Shown: positions 11,663-24,080, counted from the stretch's first letter. The stretch is DNA of 64,000 bases from Dichetophora obliterata (GCA_963920525.1 OY986437.1:118382925-118446924); one strand, 5' to 3'. Notes: a model not told the origin generated them from the letters alone. Made by a program: numbers and translations.

Positions 11663-14600
11663 CATGAATCAAAGAAAATAGATTTGGCACTGCGCATGTC
11701 CGTTAGTTTGTTTACATTTATCAGCTGTTTGCGTGACGTAGACAAAGACCATCGCGTTTTGTTTTAAAAGCAAAAAGACATTGAAGTGGATAAAAATAAT
11801 ATATTTAAATTAAAATAAATAATTAAAATGAGGTGCGCAGTGAAAAATTGCAATAATAGCAATAAACTAAAACCGTGCAAAATAAGTTTTTTTAACTTTC
11901 CGTCCAACGCTGCCTGTTTAAAGCAATGGAAAAGTTTTTGTCGCCGTGACAATAAAATGAATACAAAGACTTCGCAAATTTGTATGGAACACTTCAAACC
12001 AGAAGATTTTGAAAACAATTTGCAATATGAAATGGGTAAGATATGAGCATTTAAATCATAAAATGGTTTAAGTTGTATTATTTCTGCAAAAGGCTTTACC
12101 AAAAGGCGATTTTTGAGGATCGGCGCTGTGCCTAGTATTCGCAAAGCATCTACTGCGAACGAAGACATTTGTAAGGAGCGTGCACGAAGAATCCAAAAGC
12201 GGGACAACAAAAAAATTGTTGAAATTCTAATAAAAGAACACGATTCAGCATCCGTTTTACTCAATGGTAAAAAAAATGTTTAAAATTTAAAACTAGAACA
12301 CTTTTATATTTCAATAATTTTAGAAAATACAGATCAACTATCAGTGCAGCCTGAAGAAACTGAAGTAAACATGGAATGCCAGTTTAAAGGAACTAAAGTG
12401 CTTTTGGAGCACCAGAAGGAAAATAGTGTGTCGATTTTTAACAAAAATAATGAGAAAAATGACATAGAATGTTTAAACAAGGAAATGTATGTTGAATATG
12501 TATGGCACTTCAAACGTGGTTCCAATAATTATATTTACTTTCAGAGAACGTCTTCGCAAAGAAAATGCATACCTCGAGAAAGCTACAAAAAAGCAAGCTG
12601 CTCAATTAAGAGCATCGGAGGAGAAACGAGACAAAGAGGCGAAAATTTATGAATACAACTTAGATGCTTTAAAAACTCGTTTAACCAAGGCTAACTACGA
12701 ATTGAGCAACTTGGAAGAAAAACTTTTAGGTATTTTTACCAAGGGCCAAATTGCGAAGCTGAAGGCAGGCATCAAGCGCACTAAATGGACCGAAGAAGAC
12801 ATAACCCAAGCCATTACTTTGTATGCAGCAAGCGCGAAACTGTACAAGCTGCTACATAGAAAGCATTTCCCCTTGCCTGCTGTACGTACGCTGCAAGCGT
12901 GGGCTCAAAAAGTTTACATCACTCCTGGCTTATTACAGCCAGTTTTCAAACTTCTTTCTGCTTCGACACATATGACAGAGCTCGATAAAATTTGTGTTTT
13001 GAGCTTCGATGAGGCAAAAATTCGAAAAACATATTGCTACGATAAGACCGTCGATACTACACTAGCTCCTGCAAACTATGTCCAGGTGGCAATGATAAGA
13101 GGTCAGTAAACCAAGAGATTAAGCTTAAAATGATTACACCAATGATTCTTTATTAGGCTTAATAGCAAAATGGAAACAACCGATATTCTACAATTATGAT
13201 TGTAAAATGACTGCTAACATTTTGAACACTATTTTATCTGAGCTTAAGTCGTGCGGTTATACTGTTGCAGCTGTTGTAAGTGACCTAGGGGGTGGTAACA
13301 GAGCACTATTTAATGAACTGCAAGTAACAGAGGAAACGCCATGGTAATCAAACTTAATTAAAATAAGCATTAAAAATAAACATAATTTTACTTTTTTTCT
13401 GCTTTCAGGTTTATGTTCAACGAAGAAAAGGTTTTTGTGTTTGCAGACGTCCCCCACCTGATCAAACTTCTTCGAAATCATTTCGTAGATCAAGGTTTTT
13501 TTATTAATGGCAAAGCAGTTCGTGCTGAAATTATTTCAAAGCTGTTAGAGATTACTTCCGGAGATCTTACCATCGCTCATAAAATATCTCAAACAAACCT
13601 CAATGTCACGAAAGCAAAAAGACAAAAAGTAAAGCTAGCAACAAAGCTTTTCTCTCATACTGTGGCGCAGGCTATTACGAGGGCAGCCAGTCATGGTTTA
13701 CTTGACGGTTTAAACTGGGAAGAATGTCATCGATTGTTTAAATTGGTAAAACTGTTTTCATTCGATAGTATATGCATATATTTCAATCCTGTGTAATTCA
13801 GACTAATGATTGGTTTGACGTCATGAACGTCAAAGTTCCTTACCCTGATGCCAGGGAGCGTTGCCACGCCTACGGCCTTTCCCTTGAAACACAAAATCGT
13901 ATTCTTGATGAAATGACGGAAATGGTAAAGGAAATGAGAGCGATCGGACGACAAGCTTTGTTGCCTTTTCAAAAAGGTAATGAATTGCAAACATTTTGTG
14001 CATATGATTTATTATATATAACATATTTTTTTAGGAATAATTCAATCAAATAACGCCCTAAAAGGGCTATATGAAGACCTGAAGTACCGATTTGGTGTGA
14101 AATTTATCCTCACGTACCGTCTTAATCAAGACGTTTTAGAAAATTTTTTCGGAGTGATTCGCGCTAAGGGTGGACTGCACGACCACCCCGATCAACTTGA
14201 GTTTAAATATCGATTAAGGTCGTATATTCTTGGACGAAACGATGGCGTCATATCAGACGCTGCAAATGTTGAAAATGACGATACTCCCGATTTGGAAAAG
14301 TCGGAAAAGTCTCTTACCGGTAATTTTTAATTTTTAAATTCTTAGATGTAAGTTTCACCCGTTTCTTTTTTGCAGGCAAAATAATTGGAACTTTTAATGT
14401 TGATGTTGACATTGAAGAACCAGTGGAGCAAGAATTGACTGATATGAATTATGATGGTTTGGAAAATCTTGCGGGCTACATTTGTCATAGACTTAAAGAC
14501 GATCTTCCAAATATGACCGTGTCAGAGACTCAAACTGAAGTGCCAACATATTCGTGGGTTGACCATTTGTCTGAGGGCGGTCTTTCGAAGCCAACACAAG

Positions 14601-15331
14601 AAACTATGAAGTACATGCAAGAACTTCACCAGATTTTTGAAGCTAACAATAGAGAAGGCCTCCTGATTGGAAAAGATTTTTTAAAATCCCACATCGAGCA
14701 GGCTCAGCACATCGATTGTGATGAAAAAGTTAAAATGCTATTTTTTCGCTCTAGAATGTACTTCAAAATAAGAAAACTAAATGAAGAACTTATTGATAGT
14801 GCGAGATCGCGAAAAAGAAAATTTTCAAAAATAATAAACTAAATTAATATTTTTTGTTTTCGACTTTTCTTGTTTTTCTTGATAAAACTGTTTTAGAAGA
14901 ATCATGTACGATGTTTATAGCTCTAGCCCAACTAACATTTGGACTGCCAGAAGGTTTAATTTTTGAAATTATAGAGGCTCAGCCTCCATATCGCTTCTTA
15001 TTAGCTTGTGTATGGAGTCTAATTTGAGGTAAGACTTATGCTTTTTGAATGGGGCTTTCCGAAAATAGCAGCTCCGTTAGTTGAGAAGTTACATTTAATC
15101 GCATGAACATAAATGCTGCACTAAAAAACAAAGGCATTTTCTATATGATTTATTAAAAATAAAATTAATTGATTCAATATTTCTTAGTTTATTCACACTT
15201 TTTAAATTTTCCATCACAAATCTCATACATTTCTTATAACGAACAAGTAGCTGGGGTCTTTGATGACGTAGGTGCGCAGTAAACAGCTGTTTTGAAAAAA
15301 TGTCTGCGCCATCTGTGTTTGTTGCTTCATG
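11663..15331 (+). mobile_element. Complete P-like element (about 3.67 kb)
   Basis: The element starts CATGAATCAAAG and ends with the inverse of CATGAAGCAACAAACACAGA. The two ends align as imperfect ~31-bp terminal inverted repeats. Subterminal inverted blocks are also present: CAGCTGTTTGCGTGACGTAG near 11722 against the inverse of CTACGTCATCA...CAGCTG near 15265-15290. It is bounded by a perfect TGCCATACC direct repeat. It carries one split transposase gene on the plus strand with no stop in the joined frame. Drosophila P is 2.9 kb with three introns; this copy is longer and has eight short introns. An intact TSD and frame suggest a young insertion that may still be active; activity itself is inference. 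Confidence 0.9.
11828..14842 (+). CDS. P element transposase (THAP domain), nine exons, apparently intact
   Basis: Exons by eye are 11828-12035, 12093-12266, 12324-12486, 12545-13101, 13157-13343, 13409-13745, 13802-13976, 14035-14319 and 14376-14842. Every intron is GT-AG, mostly 55-65 bp, and the phases match, giving 2553 nt (850 residues). An N-terminal THAP zinc finger has C3, C8, C52 and H55, plus AVPSI at 81-85 encoded by exon 2. A charged coiled coil at about 183-240 resembles the P dimerisation zipper. The catalytic core shows FDEAKIR (D337), VVSDLGGGNR (D410) and DVLENFFGVIR (E636). The 73-residue D-D spacing equals D230-D303 in Drosophila P transposase, and E636 sits like E531. The family cuts at the 31-bp repeats using GTP as cofactor. 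The protein is about 100 residues longer than Drosophila's 751, mainly in the linker before the coiled coil. Exon junctions are predictions. Confidence 0.9.
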
Positions 15332-15340
15332 TGCCATACC
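15332..15340. repeat. P element target-site duplication, right copy
   Basis: TGCCATACC follows the right terminal CATG immediately and is identical to 11654-11662. Confidence 0.85.
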
Positions 15341-16792
15341 TACACTCGAATGCATTCTTTCCCTTTGCTCTTTATTTTTTCCCATTAAACATTTTTACAT
15401 TTTCAATTTGTTTTCTTCTCAAATTCTACCCACGACCACCCTCGAGATATGCTCACTTTGTCAACGACCTTGAGTCACTTGAGTGTTAGTGGGTACAACA
15501 AACTCTAGCGCAGAATTTTTGTTGTAGGGTAAGCTTAAGGTATTTATGTCAATCTCAAAAGAAGTCAAAACATGTCATAAAATGTTTCTTTTACCTTTTA
15601 AGTTCTTGAAATGTTATTTTAAAATTTGTTTTTAAGGTATTTTATCAAGGGATAGAAGAGTTTAATTAGTGTCGATAAATATTTGATAAATATTAATAAA
15701 ACCAAATCAATATTCAAGGAGTGGGCACGAATGACTAATAATTTTTTCTTCTTAAATATAAACACTCCGTAATAAAAAAGCTTTCACATCTAATTTCACC
15801 ATGTCAGATTTTAATGTGATAACTGTATTTCGTTTAATAATATTTTCTATTTAGTTAGTTTCATATCATCATATCAATCATATCTTAGGTTAAGGCACCA
15901 ACTAATTTTTTTTTCTCTCGGTGTAGCTGTTTATATTCCTTGGGAATAACGTATCAAGGAGAATAATAATAATGGAAGTACAGGGTGTGGAATGATCATT
16001 TGAAATAAATTATAATTTTAAAGAAATGCTTTGGTTGCAACATATCTTTTTTTTTAAAGTTTACTCAACATCATCATTGCTGCATTAAATACATAATTCC
16101 TTGAGGCCTTAACTATTCTCTGAACGGTACTTAAATATACTTTTAAACAAAACTTTAATACTTGTTTATGCATAATTTAAACATTCAGAGTTTGTTGGAG
16201 TTTTATGAAATCTTTCGCTTCGAGCTTAGCTGGGATGTTTTAAATTCCAAAGCAACAAATTTGTAAATCTATCGCATGTTGTTGCTAGCTTATTTTGTGT
16301 CTTTATGTTTGTTTGCATTGAATTATCTTTTATGAGTTGCTATGAGCTTCCCATTGCATGGCATCCAAAAGATGTGATAAAAATTTGTCCCAGATACACG
16401 ATGCTGAAGTAACATCGGTACATTTTATTGCATATATCTTTTATTTTTGTTTTTGTTTCCAAAGAATTATGAGATACAGCGTCCACATTATTTCAAAGAG
16501 CAAAACTATATTTTTTTAATTATTGCCTTGGTGTGCTGTGACTTAATAATAGTCAGTGTGTGTCTCTATTTTCTTTAAGTTTTTATAAAAGCTGCGAATT
16601 GTCGTGATGTTACGTTTGTGTCTCTTAGGAAAATTATGTCTTATGTTTCTTGGTATTGATAGTTGATTGATAGTTCAATACGTTACCATCTAATCTAAAC
16701 ACCTTCGTTGCGGAAAGTGGTTCATGCAATACTAAATTGCACTGAATCTATGTTGCAGAATATGACAAGAAAATATTAAAAGGATTGTGCAT
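15341..16792. other. AT-rich sequence, no gene recognised
   Basis: I found no convincing open frame, RNA gene or paired termini in this stretch. Confidence 0.4.
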
Positions 16793-16794
16793 TA

Positions 16795-17241
16795 CCCGAG
16801 AAACAATTTCATATTTTGTGACAATAAAGTATCTGATATATGTCCGGTGCCCGTGTCGGTAAATGTCCGACCTCTGCACCGAAAAAAGTGCAATTTCTTT
16901 AACACAGTGCAGGCACAGTGTACGAACGAAGACCAATTCGGGCACTCGTCAGTTTATTGTGTCCGAATATAGTCGCTCATTTAGACTGATAACGGTACTA
17001 TTTCAGGTGACTTTCGAGGTACTTGTTGGGTATGTTTCGGGTACATTATACTTTAGACTCGTACGAGTTTCGATACATATCAGGTACTTTGATATGATAT
17101 ATGAATTTTGTTCTCGGGTCCTGTTCGCAAAAACTTCGCAGTTTTTCGTTACTAGTCGTAGCTTTTAAAAATAAAATTGAATCCGATACTCTGGACTTTT
17201 GTGCCTGAGTAGTTTGGTATGGACACAAATTGTTTCTCGGG
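16795..17241. mobile_element. TA-flanked MITE, 447 bp
   Basis: The ends are CCCGAGAAACAATTT at 16795 and its exact inverse at the right end, each flanked by TA (16793-16794 and 17242-17243). TA duplication and short perfect TIRs indicate a non-autonomous Tc1/mariner-type element. The small open frames inside are on both strands, recognise no family and are probably fortuitous. Confidence 0.82.
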
Positions 17242-17243
17242 TA

Positions 17244-18040
17244 ACAAGTCCACCTCTATCATAACTGAAATCGATATGGTATGTAGTGATGTTGTTCTCA
17301 CCAAAAAATTAAATTAGCAAAAGATATTTCAACCAATAAAATATCATTGTAAAATTATATTTTGTTTTAAAATTTCTAAAAACTACTATTTGTTAATTAA
17401 AAAATATACACAAAAATGTAATAAATAATTTGAAAAATCTTTCTTAAAAATTCAAAACTGACTGTAAAATGTAATATAAAATTGCAGATGACTTAAAAAT
17501 GTACTATGCAATTAGTTCAGAGGAAGATGATAATTTCTTACAGTGAAAGATGTTGCCTCTGGAGCAATGCACAATTGGGGTTTTTCCACTTTTTGTGTCG
17601 TAAACTCATAACCTTTTCATTTAAGCAGCAGTAGAAATTTTCACTAATGACAGTTTATATAATCACCTTCGTTGACACTAAAAATTGGCGGAATGGGTTA
17701 AGTGCCACGCTTACTTTTCGAATAGGCTGATGTTCAACATAGGGTGCTTCGTGAATAAATATATTGCGTTGCAAAATTCAATTATATGGATCTCTGTGGT
17801 ACAAGTTGTGCAAGAAACCACCCCCCTTTTTAAAATGAATTTTGCTAAAAAATTTTTTTAAGAAATTATTAAAAACTAACGTTAAAGTAAAAAGAAAAAT
17901 ATCGGAAAGCAATACACGGCTGCGTATAATAAACATTAGGGCAATTCACAATCTTGTGCATTTGAGATTGCAAATTTGTGCAATTGTGAAAACTACAACC
18001 TAGAGTCTTTATCCTTTTTTAAAAAATAACAACGAAAATA
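17244..18040. other. AT-rich sequence, no gene recognised
   Basis: No features could be supported. Confidence 0.4.
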
Positions 18041-18044
18041 TTGT

Positions 18045-18172
18045 ACCGTCCTGTCAATTCTGCTGCAACCTAATTGATTTCGTTCCTAACTTCTTGTTTT
18101 CCTCGACATTTTTCAGCCCTCAAAAATGTTGGCGCCCCTAAAATATTTCCGCCCTAGGCCCTGGCCTCACAG
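18045..18172 (-). repeat. Interspersed repeat (GGGCGGAAATATTTTAGG family), copy 1
   Basis: The reverse complement closely matches 22005-22132: both contain GGGGCGCCAACATTTTTGAG, GGCTGAAAAATGT and GAACGAAATCAATTAGGTTG. Copies are inverted relative to one another about 3.9 kb apart, with their GCCTAGGGCGG ends facing inward. The family is unknown. Confidence 0.7.
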
Positions 18173-18179
18173 GTCTAGG

Positions 18180-20870
18180 CCTTAATCCAGTACTGAGTAT
18201 AGATTAAATTCTTTCGCTATGAGAATAAACAAATGGATTTCAAATTATGCAGACACATTCAAGTCTTGGGCGCACTTGTAGCATGCAACGAAATCATTTT
18301 TAATTTTCACAAAGTATCTAGCATTTTTATTCAAGCATAAGATAGTGGTAGCACGTCTGGAGCTCCGGCTCTAGCTCTCGTATATGGGATGGGATTCGCT
18401 CTACCTTATACCTGATCATTATTCGTTGCCACAGAAACTATTTTAAATTACGTGCTTAATGATTATATTATTATGTAACCGAAAAATTAAAAAGAAGAAA
18501 GTACTGCCATACAAACATCCTAGTCGAAGGATATTTTAGCTGTGCAAAACTGAATTTGCTACAACATAGTATGTGCCCTCCCAACCTGATCATTGCTAAT
18601 GATCCAAATTAAATTTGTTAATCAATGATCCCAAAAATACATCACAACAAAACTTCTACATGAAAATGCGCGAAATCAAAACAGTAGCCAATTTAGTTAT
18701 CCATTTAAATTAAATTTATTAATGAAAATAAATATAAATTCAACCCATAGGATGCGTATTCATTGGTTTTATAATAAAAATATCTTAGCATAAGTTACAA
18801 AAATAATCGAATAACATAACCAAAACGTGTGTTTAATGTAGAATCTAAAAGAGCGTAGTAATGGTGAGATGCTGTATAAAATTATTGTTGTTTTTATTTA
18901 TTTTATGACATCTCAACGTTTTTATTATTAGCAAGTGTTTTAAGTAAACAAAGGTTTAAATTATTATTCTATTATTTTGTATTATTAATTATAAGTATGA
19001 AATAAAAGCATGAAATTAATTAATACCCAAAAGAAAGAAAATCATCTTACTATTTTACATTACTTTCAGCTAAGTTAATTAAAATTTACGGAACCAGAAA
19101 AACTCTCCCACTATTACTTTAAATGTTGCCAGCATAAAATTAAAATACAAAAGTAAACAAAAAAACTTACGAGAATTTGAAGAGTCGCTCCATCGATGAA
19201 AGATCTTTCAAGGTGTGAGTTGATTTGCGTTGATTTAAAGAGTTTGTGGTGTTTAGCTACAACAACATTAACAGCAATTGCTTTTACAAATTAGAATTAA
19301 ACTTAAAGCAAGAATTTTATCAAGTTACTCTCTTTTTTTTTTCTTTTTTCTTTTGTTTACGCACTTAAATTGAACTAAATTAATTTTGCGAAGAGAGAAA
19401 AAAATGTTAGAAGCACTAACAGAAACTTATCGCATGCGATATATTTTATTGGAGTTTGGCAGACATATTAGAATTTGTTGTTTTAGCAAGTGTTCTTACC
19501 AATTTTTATTTAAGCCATGTTGCTCCACTAAAATATATTGCTGCAACGTTCTTGTTAATTTTAAGAACAAATTTTCACAAGAAAATTTCAGAAGAATATT
19601 GTTAGTTTTTTTTTTCTTATTTAGTGTGTACATATAACTATGATTTTTTTTCTTTCTCTTTAGAACATGATCACTTTTTTTTTGTATGTATATCAATATT
19701 TCAACTTAAATGCTAATTTTTTTTCTCACTTTAATAGCTTTAATTAGATTTAAGATCAATATTAAGCGTTTTTAATTCTATTTTTTTTTCTTTTTATCAA
19801 TGTATTTTAGGAAATTTTTAAATGCATTTTAGAATTAAACTTTCTTTCAAATTGTTTTTTTTTTAACTAATTAGTCTGTAGGTCTTTAAATTAAAGCGTA
19901 AGCCAATTTTTAAAATTTTTTTACTTGTTCGCTGCGAATTTTTCATACCACGCTAGCTACGAAAGTGCCGGTGAACTGGTGATTTTTTTCTTTTCGTCGA
20001 TGCGACTGCTTGCTCTGAATTTTTGTGGTCAAGCTTAGAGAAGTTGGAAGTTGTCCGTTAGCAAACGAAACTTGGTGGCCTGAGAGGAGCTCAACATTCG
20101 TCGACAATATTTCTGATATACAGAAAATAAAAATAGAACCTGGTGCCAATCTAGAGAGCGATTTGAATTAAAGTAATTTAATTTTAATCAAAGAGAATTT
20201 TTTTTTTATTACCCGTTTTAGGATTTGGCACCAACTATTAAGTTTGTAAAACGAAAGTTTTATGGATCCGGTAGCCAATTTTTATGATTTTATGATTTTC
20301 TGCTATCTTGCCTTACATATAAAAACATTTTTTTAATTTTTTTTTATAACAAAATTTCTGTTTAAAAATCGAAGTAAATAATTAACTTACGTTTGCTTTT
20401 ATTTAGCACGGCTTTTTCTTAAGTGCTTGTATTGCCCTTAAAAATTTTAAATTTTATAGAGGTCACAAAAACTTATAATTAACTGCTTTTTATATATGTA
20501 TAATATATATATATATTTTTTTTTATTGAAAAATTTTAGCGTATTCACTGTGATGTTTCCTCTTCGAAGACAAGATCAGGAAAGGCAGTTTAAGTTTTAG
20601 TTTTTGGCTAGCAAAGCGACAAATTCTATGCTGATTTAGCAAAATTTGAGAGATTAGCGCTTCTATTCCATTATTAGGAGAAATTTTGCTAAGAATTTGG
20701 AAATAAAGAATTGAATGTATCGGTTATTATAGTAAACAGTGTTGTAACTTTTGGGTTTCTTACACCTGAAGGTGCGGAATTCAGTCACTAGATGACGCTC
20801 GAATTTTAATGTCAGCACAAAATAAAAAAAAAACAAGGAAGATTTATACAATTAATTAGGACTTTTGATG
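18180..20870. other. AT-rich stretch; possible minus-strand 5' exons only
   Basis: No repeat ends or protein motifs were recognised. On the minus strand, donor-like sites (GTAAGT preceded by exon-like, less AT-rich sequence) occur near 19170 and 20390. At about 19171-19193 an ATG opens a short MERLFKFS-like start that runs straight into a donor. This would fit the 5' end of a host gene with long introns, but no downstream exon was identified and the call is weak. Confidence 0.25.
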
Positions 20871-20879
20871 ATTTAGCAA

Positions 20880-21330
20880 GGGTAAAATTTTGAGCTTAAG
20901 ACCAAGTAATTTATGGAAAGAAAGCAAAACCAAAAAAAAAAAAGGCTGGCTACAAGCGCCATTACACACTAATGCACAGTACAAGGATGTATTCACCCAA
21001 ATATTCCTAAATTCCATTGCTCGTCTTTTGTTTAAACCGAGCTGTTTGTTGGCTCTGGACAAAAACTTTATCATAGTGAAGATTGAAGCGCATATTGCAT
21101 TCCAAGACAACTCCAAGATCCGCTATATGATTGACTCTTATAAGCTCGGTACTATTCAGCTGGTAGGTATGTTTTGTGATGTTGTGCTTACGAGAGAAGC
21201 TTATAACATTAAACTTGTTGACATTTAGGTGTAATTTATTCTGGTTACAGCATTGCACAATGGGGAAAACAATACGATTCACTGGCACTAACCATCTTCT
21301 TTTTAAAGGTAAAAAGCACTTTTTTCGAAA
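20880..21330 (-). pseudogene. Non-LTR retrotransposon RT fragment (Jockey/CR1-like)
   Basis: On the minus strand the block NKLHLNVNKFNVISFSRK, followed by LIRVNHIADLGVVLECNMRF, matches the conserved region just downstream of the RT active site in Jockey/CR1-type elements (LNxxKCxxxxFsRK...DLGVxxDxxLxF). Further on come RANKQLGLNKRRAMEFRN and SLYCALV, the usual continuation (GFIKR...SLYxALVRP), in a shifted frame. The fragment lacks the catalytic YxDD and is truncated on both sides, so it is dead. Confidence 0.72.
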
Positions 21331-21399
21331 AGTAGAAACTCCAACCAAAGCAAAATAATGATTTTTGCTTTCCTTCTGCGATTTACCGTTCATTTTTTA

Positions 21400-22004
21400 G
21401 CTGCTGAAGTGAAGGTTTTTGATCGAAATAAATTTGGCTGCGTAACTTATTGAATTTCTTTACAAATAAAATTAAATAGTGTACTGTTTTAAAGACGTCT
21501 TAAAAAAATAAGAATAGAAATTAAAGTTTGTAGTATGTTTTTTCGATATGTGTATAAATTTATTAGAAAAACTTGTTTCAAAATGATAAAAATTAAATGT
21601 TTGCGACAATACTTAAAATTAGGACATTAAACAAATCAGTAAAAAAATAAATTTTAGAGAGATAGAACTTTTTTGTAACAAGTTGTAACAAAGAGATATG
21701 TGTACAGTTATGAACAGCGGATAATTCTAGACTAGAAAACATAAGTTTAATGTTTGGCATGATTTTCCATAGGCATCTACTATTTTCAAAATGCATGTTT
21801 ATACAACGTGTGGTATAAAAATTTACGTTAATCATGCAAAGAAAAGCAAAAGACGTTCGAAACTATTTTTTAGCTTGCTTCAAAAAAACATTTTCATTCT
21901 TAAAGCTTTTCAAAATGTATATATATTCAAAATTCAAAATGTAACTGTAAATAAAATCAAAATGTATATACAACTTTGACACGGAGATGGAGAGCAGTGT
22001 TACG
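21400..22004. other. AT-rich sequence, no gene recognised
   Basis: No features could be supported apart from runs of low-complexity AT. Confidence 0.4.
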
Positions 22005-22132
22005 AAATGGTTCCGCCTAGGGCGGAAATATATAAGGGGCGCCAACATTTTTGAGGGCTGAAAAATGTTGAGGAAAACAAAAAGTTAGGAACGAAATCAA
22101 TTAGGTTGCAGCAGAATTGACAGGGCGGCAAA
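22005..22132 (+). repeat. Interspersed repeat (GGGCGGAAATATTTTAGG family), copy 2
   Basis: This is the forward copy of the repeat at 18045-18172, with about nine matches in ten by eye. Confidence 0.7.
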
Positions 22133-22300
22133 ATATTTTCCTTGCTAATTTATAAAGAAACTCAACTAGTTTAACGAGACTTTAACATCACGTAACCTTT
22201 AATTTTATATATCACCTAAGCCAGAGGTCGTTAAATGATGGACCGCGGCCCCCAGGGGAGCCCCAAACGTTTCAACAAAGATAACATTACTTCATTTTGT

Positions 22301-23590
22301 GGGTGGTTAAATTTTAAGGGCCGATGTTGAATGTGAACCACACCTAAACGTCAAGTTTTTTCTGCATTTCATTTGACATTTCTCAATTTCAGACTAATTC
22401 AATTTGAGCAATAACGCGTTAAATTTATTTAGGCTTATTATGAAAATGGACGTTCAAATCAAAATGCATATCGTGCACTTCGTGATTTTTTTCGGTCAAT
22501 TTAATCGTCCGTACGAATGCGTACAATCGGAAAAATCGTGCAAAAATTTGAGCAAACCGGGTCTGTAGGAGATGTGAAAACACCAGTGCATGCTCGTACA
22601 ACTCGTACTGCAGAAAATATTGCTGCTGTTCGCGATAGTGTGGCTGAAGAGCCGTCCACCTCAACTCGTCGTGGTGCCCAACAATTGCACCTCTCACGCT
22701 CGTCGTTGATAATGTTCATCAATGTGCATAAAGCCTTGCATTTACACGCTTACAAGGTGCAATGGACTCAAGAACTAAAGCCTCTTGACCATTTCAAGCG
22801 TCGTCAATGGTCAGAATGGTGGCAAGAAATGGCAACAGTGGATGATCAATTTTCGAAGAAAGTCATCTTCAGTGATGAGGCACATTTTCACCTCAGTGGA
22901 TTCGTCAATAAGCAGAATTGCCATATTTAAGCGAATGATATTCCAAGAGTGATTGTCGAAAAATCAATAGACCCACAAAGAGTGACTGTTTGGTGCGGTT
23001 TATGGGCTGGCGGCATCATCGGGTCGTATTTTTTCCAAAATGAGGCCGGTCAGGCAGTTACTGTGAATGATATTCGCTATCGTGAGATGATAACGAACTT
23101 TTTATGACCCGCATTGGAAGATATAGATGTGGACGATATGTGGTTTCAACAGGATGGTGCCACTTGCCACACAGCTAACGAAACTATGGCTCTTTTGCGC
23201 GACAAATTCAATGGCCGTGTTATCTCACGTGGTGACGATGTCAATTGGCCACCAAGATCATGTGATTTGACACCGTTGGACTTCTTTCTTTGGGGTTATT
23301 TGAAAGAAAAGGTGTACATCAATAAGCCAGCAACAATTCAATAGCTAAAGTATGAGATAATTCGGCACATTAACGGCATAGAACCTCAATTATGCCTCAG
23401 CGTCATCGAAAATTTGGACCATCGGATGGAGGTGTGCCACCGAGGTCGCGGCGGTCATTTGGCCGATATTTTATTTCATACATAAGTGAACCATGCCAAT
23501 ATTATCATAATAAAAAGAAATGACAATAATTTCCTACATAATTTGTATTTTATTCAAAGCTAACATCGACCCTTAAAATTTAACCACCCT
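22301..23590 (+). mobile_element. DD41D (rosa/VS-like) mariner element, about 1.29 kb
   Basis: The terminal inverted repeats are GGGTGGTTAAATTTTAAGGG + CCGATGTT on the left and the inverse, with one mismatch (TCGATGTT), on the right. Together they enclose a Tc1/mariner transposase pseudogene. A TA duplication is not obvious on the left. A further lone end-like block (CCCTTAAAGTTTAACCACCC) sits near 24489-24508. Confidence 0.85.
22441..23485 (+). pseudogene. DD41D mariner transposase, broken
   Basis: The N-terminal ENGRSNQNAYRALRDFF is in one frame and TIGKIVQKFEQTGSVGD, an HTH continuation, is in another. In-frame stops lie at 22928-22930 and 23105-23107. Visible motifs are FSDEAHFHLSG (first catalytic Asp region), VWCGLWAGGIIGSYFF, WFQQDGATCHTA (second Asp) and PPRSCDLTPLDFFLWGYLK (third Asp at LTPLD). 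I count 41 residues between the second and third catalytic Asp, i.e. DD41D, as in the rosa/VS elements first noted in tephritid flies (from memory). The copy ends with GGHLADILFHT and cannot make active protein. Confidence 0.88.
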
Positions 23591-23611
23591 TTATAAAGAT
23601 CATGTTAATTG

Positions 23612-24080
23612 GATATGTGCCACATCAAAAGTAATAAAATATTATATCAATTTGATATGTACCACATTTGAATTGATAAAATATTACATCAAATTGATAT
23701 GTACCACACCACAACTGATATAATATAATGTCAATTTGATATGGCTCATATCGATATTAAATTAATTTCATATCAATCCCACGTTTTTTCAATTAAATAT
23801 GATATCAAATATATCTGAATAACACTTCAATCGTATCAATTTAACGTTTTCCCCATATCATTTTGATATGAACTATATCAAAATATTACAAATTTGTACA
23901 AATTTTAATGTTTTTCATATCAATATGATGTCGACAACATCAAAATGATAATAAATTCATGTAAAACTTTATATGTAGCACATCAAAAATATATTAATAT
24001 AATATCAATTTTACATTTTTCACGTAAAAGTTTATATTCAAATCAAAAATGAAAGTGATATAATATCAAAATTGATAGCT
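23612..24080. repeat. ~42-bp AT-rich tandem repeat (GATATGTACCACAT)
   Basis: GATATG(T/G)(A/G)CCACA-type unit starts lie at 23612, 23654, 23696 and 23738, exactly 42 bp apart. Beyond 23780 the pattern decays into irregular (TATCAAA)-like words up to about 24080. Confidence 0.72.

Noticed and set aside
11764..12264. 166-codon minus-strand open frame
   Set aside because: It is antisense to the first two exons of the P transposase and runs across their intron; no motif.
20118..20250. LTR retrotransposon primer-binding site suggested by TGGTGCCAAT / TTGGCACCA
   Set aside because: The two words form only a short inverted pair; no LTR pair, gag or pol sequence is nearby.
23612..23780. CRISPR-like array from regular 42-bp spacing
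   Set aside because: The repeats are contiguous tandem units with no unique spacers, and the setting is eukaryotic.
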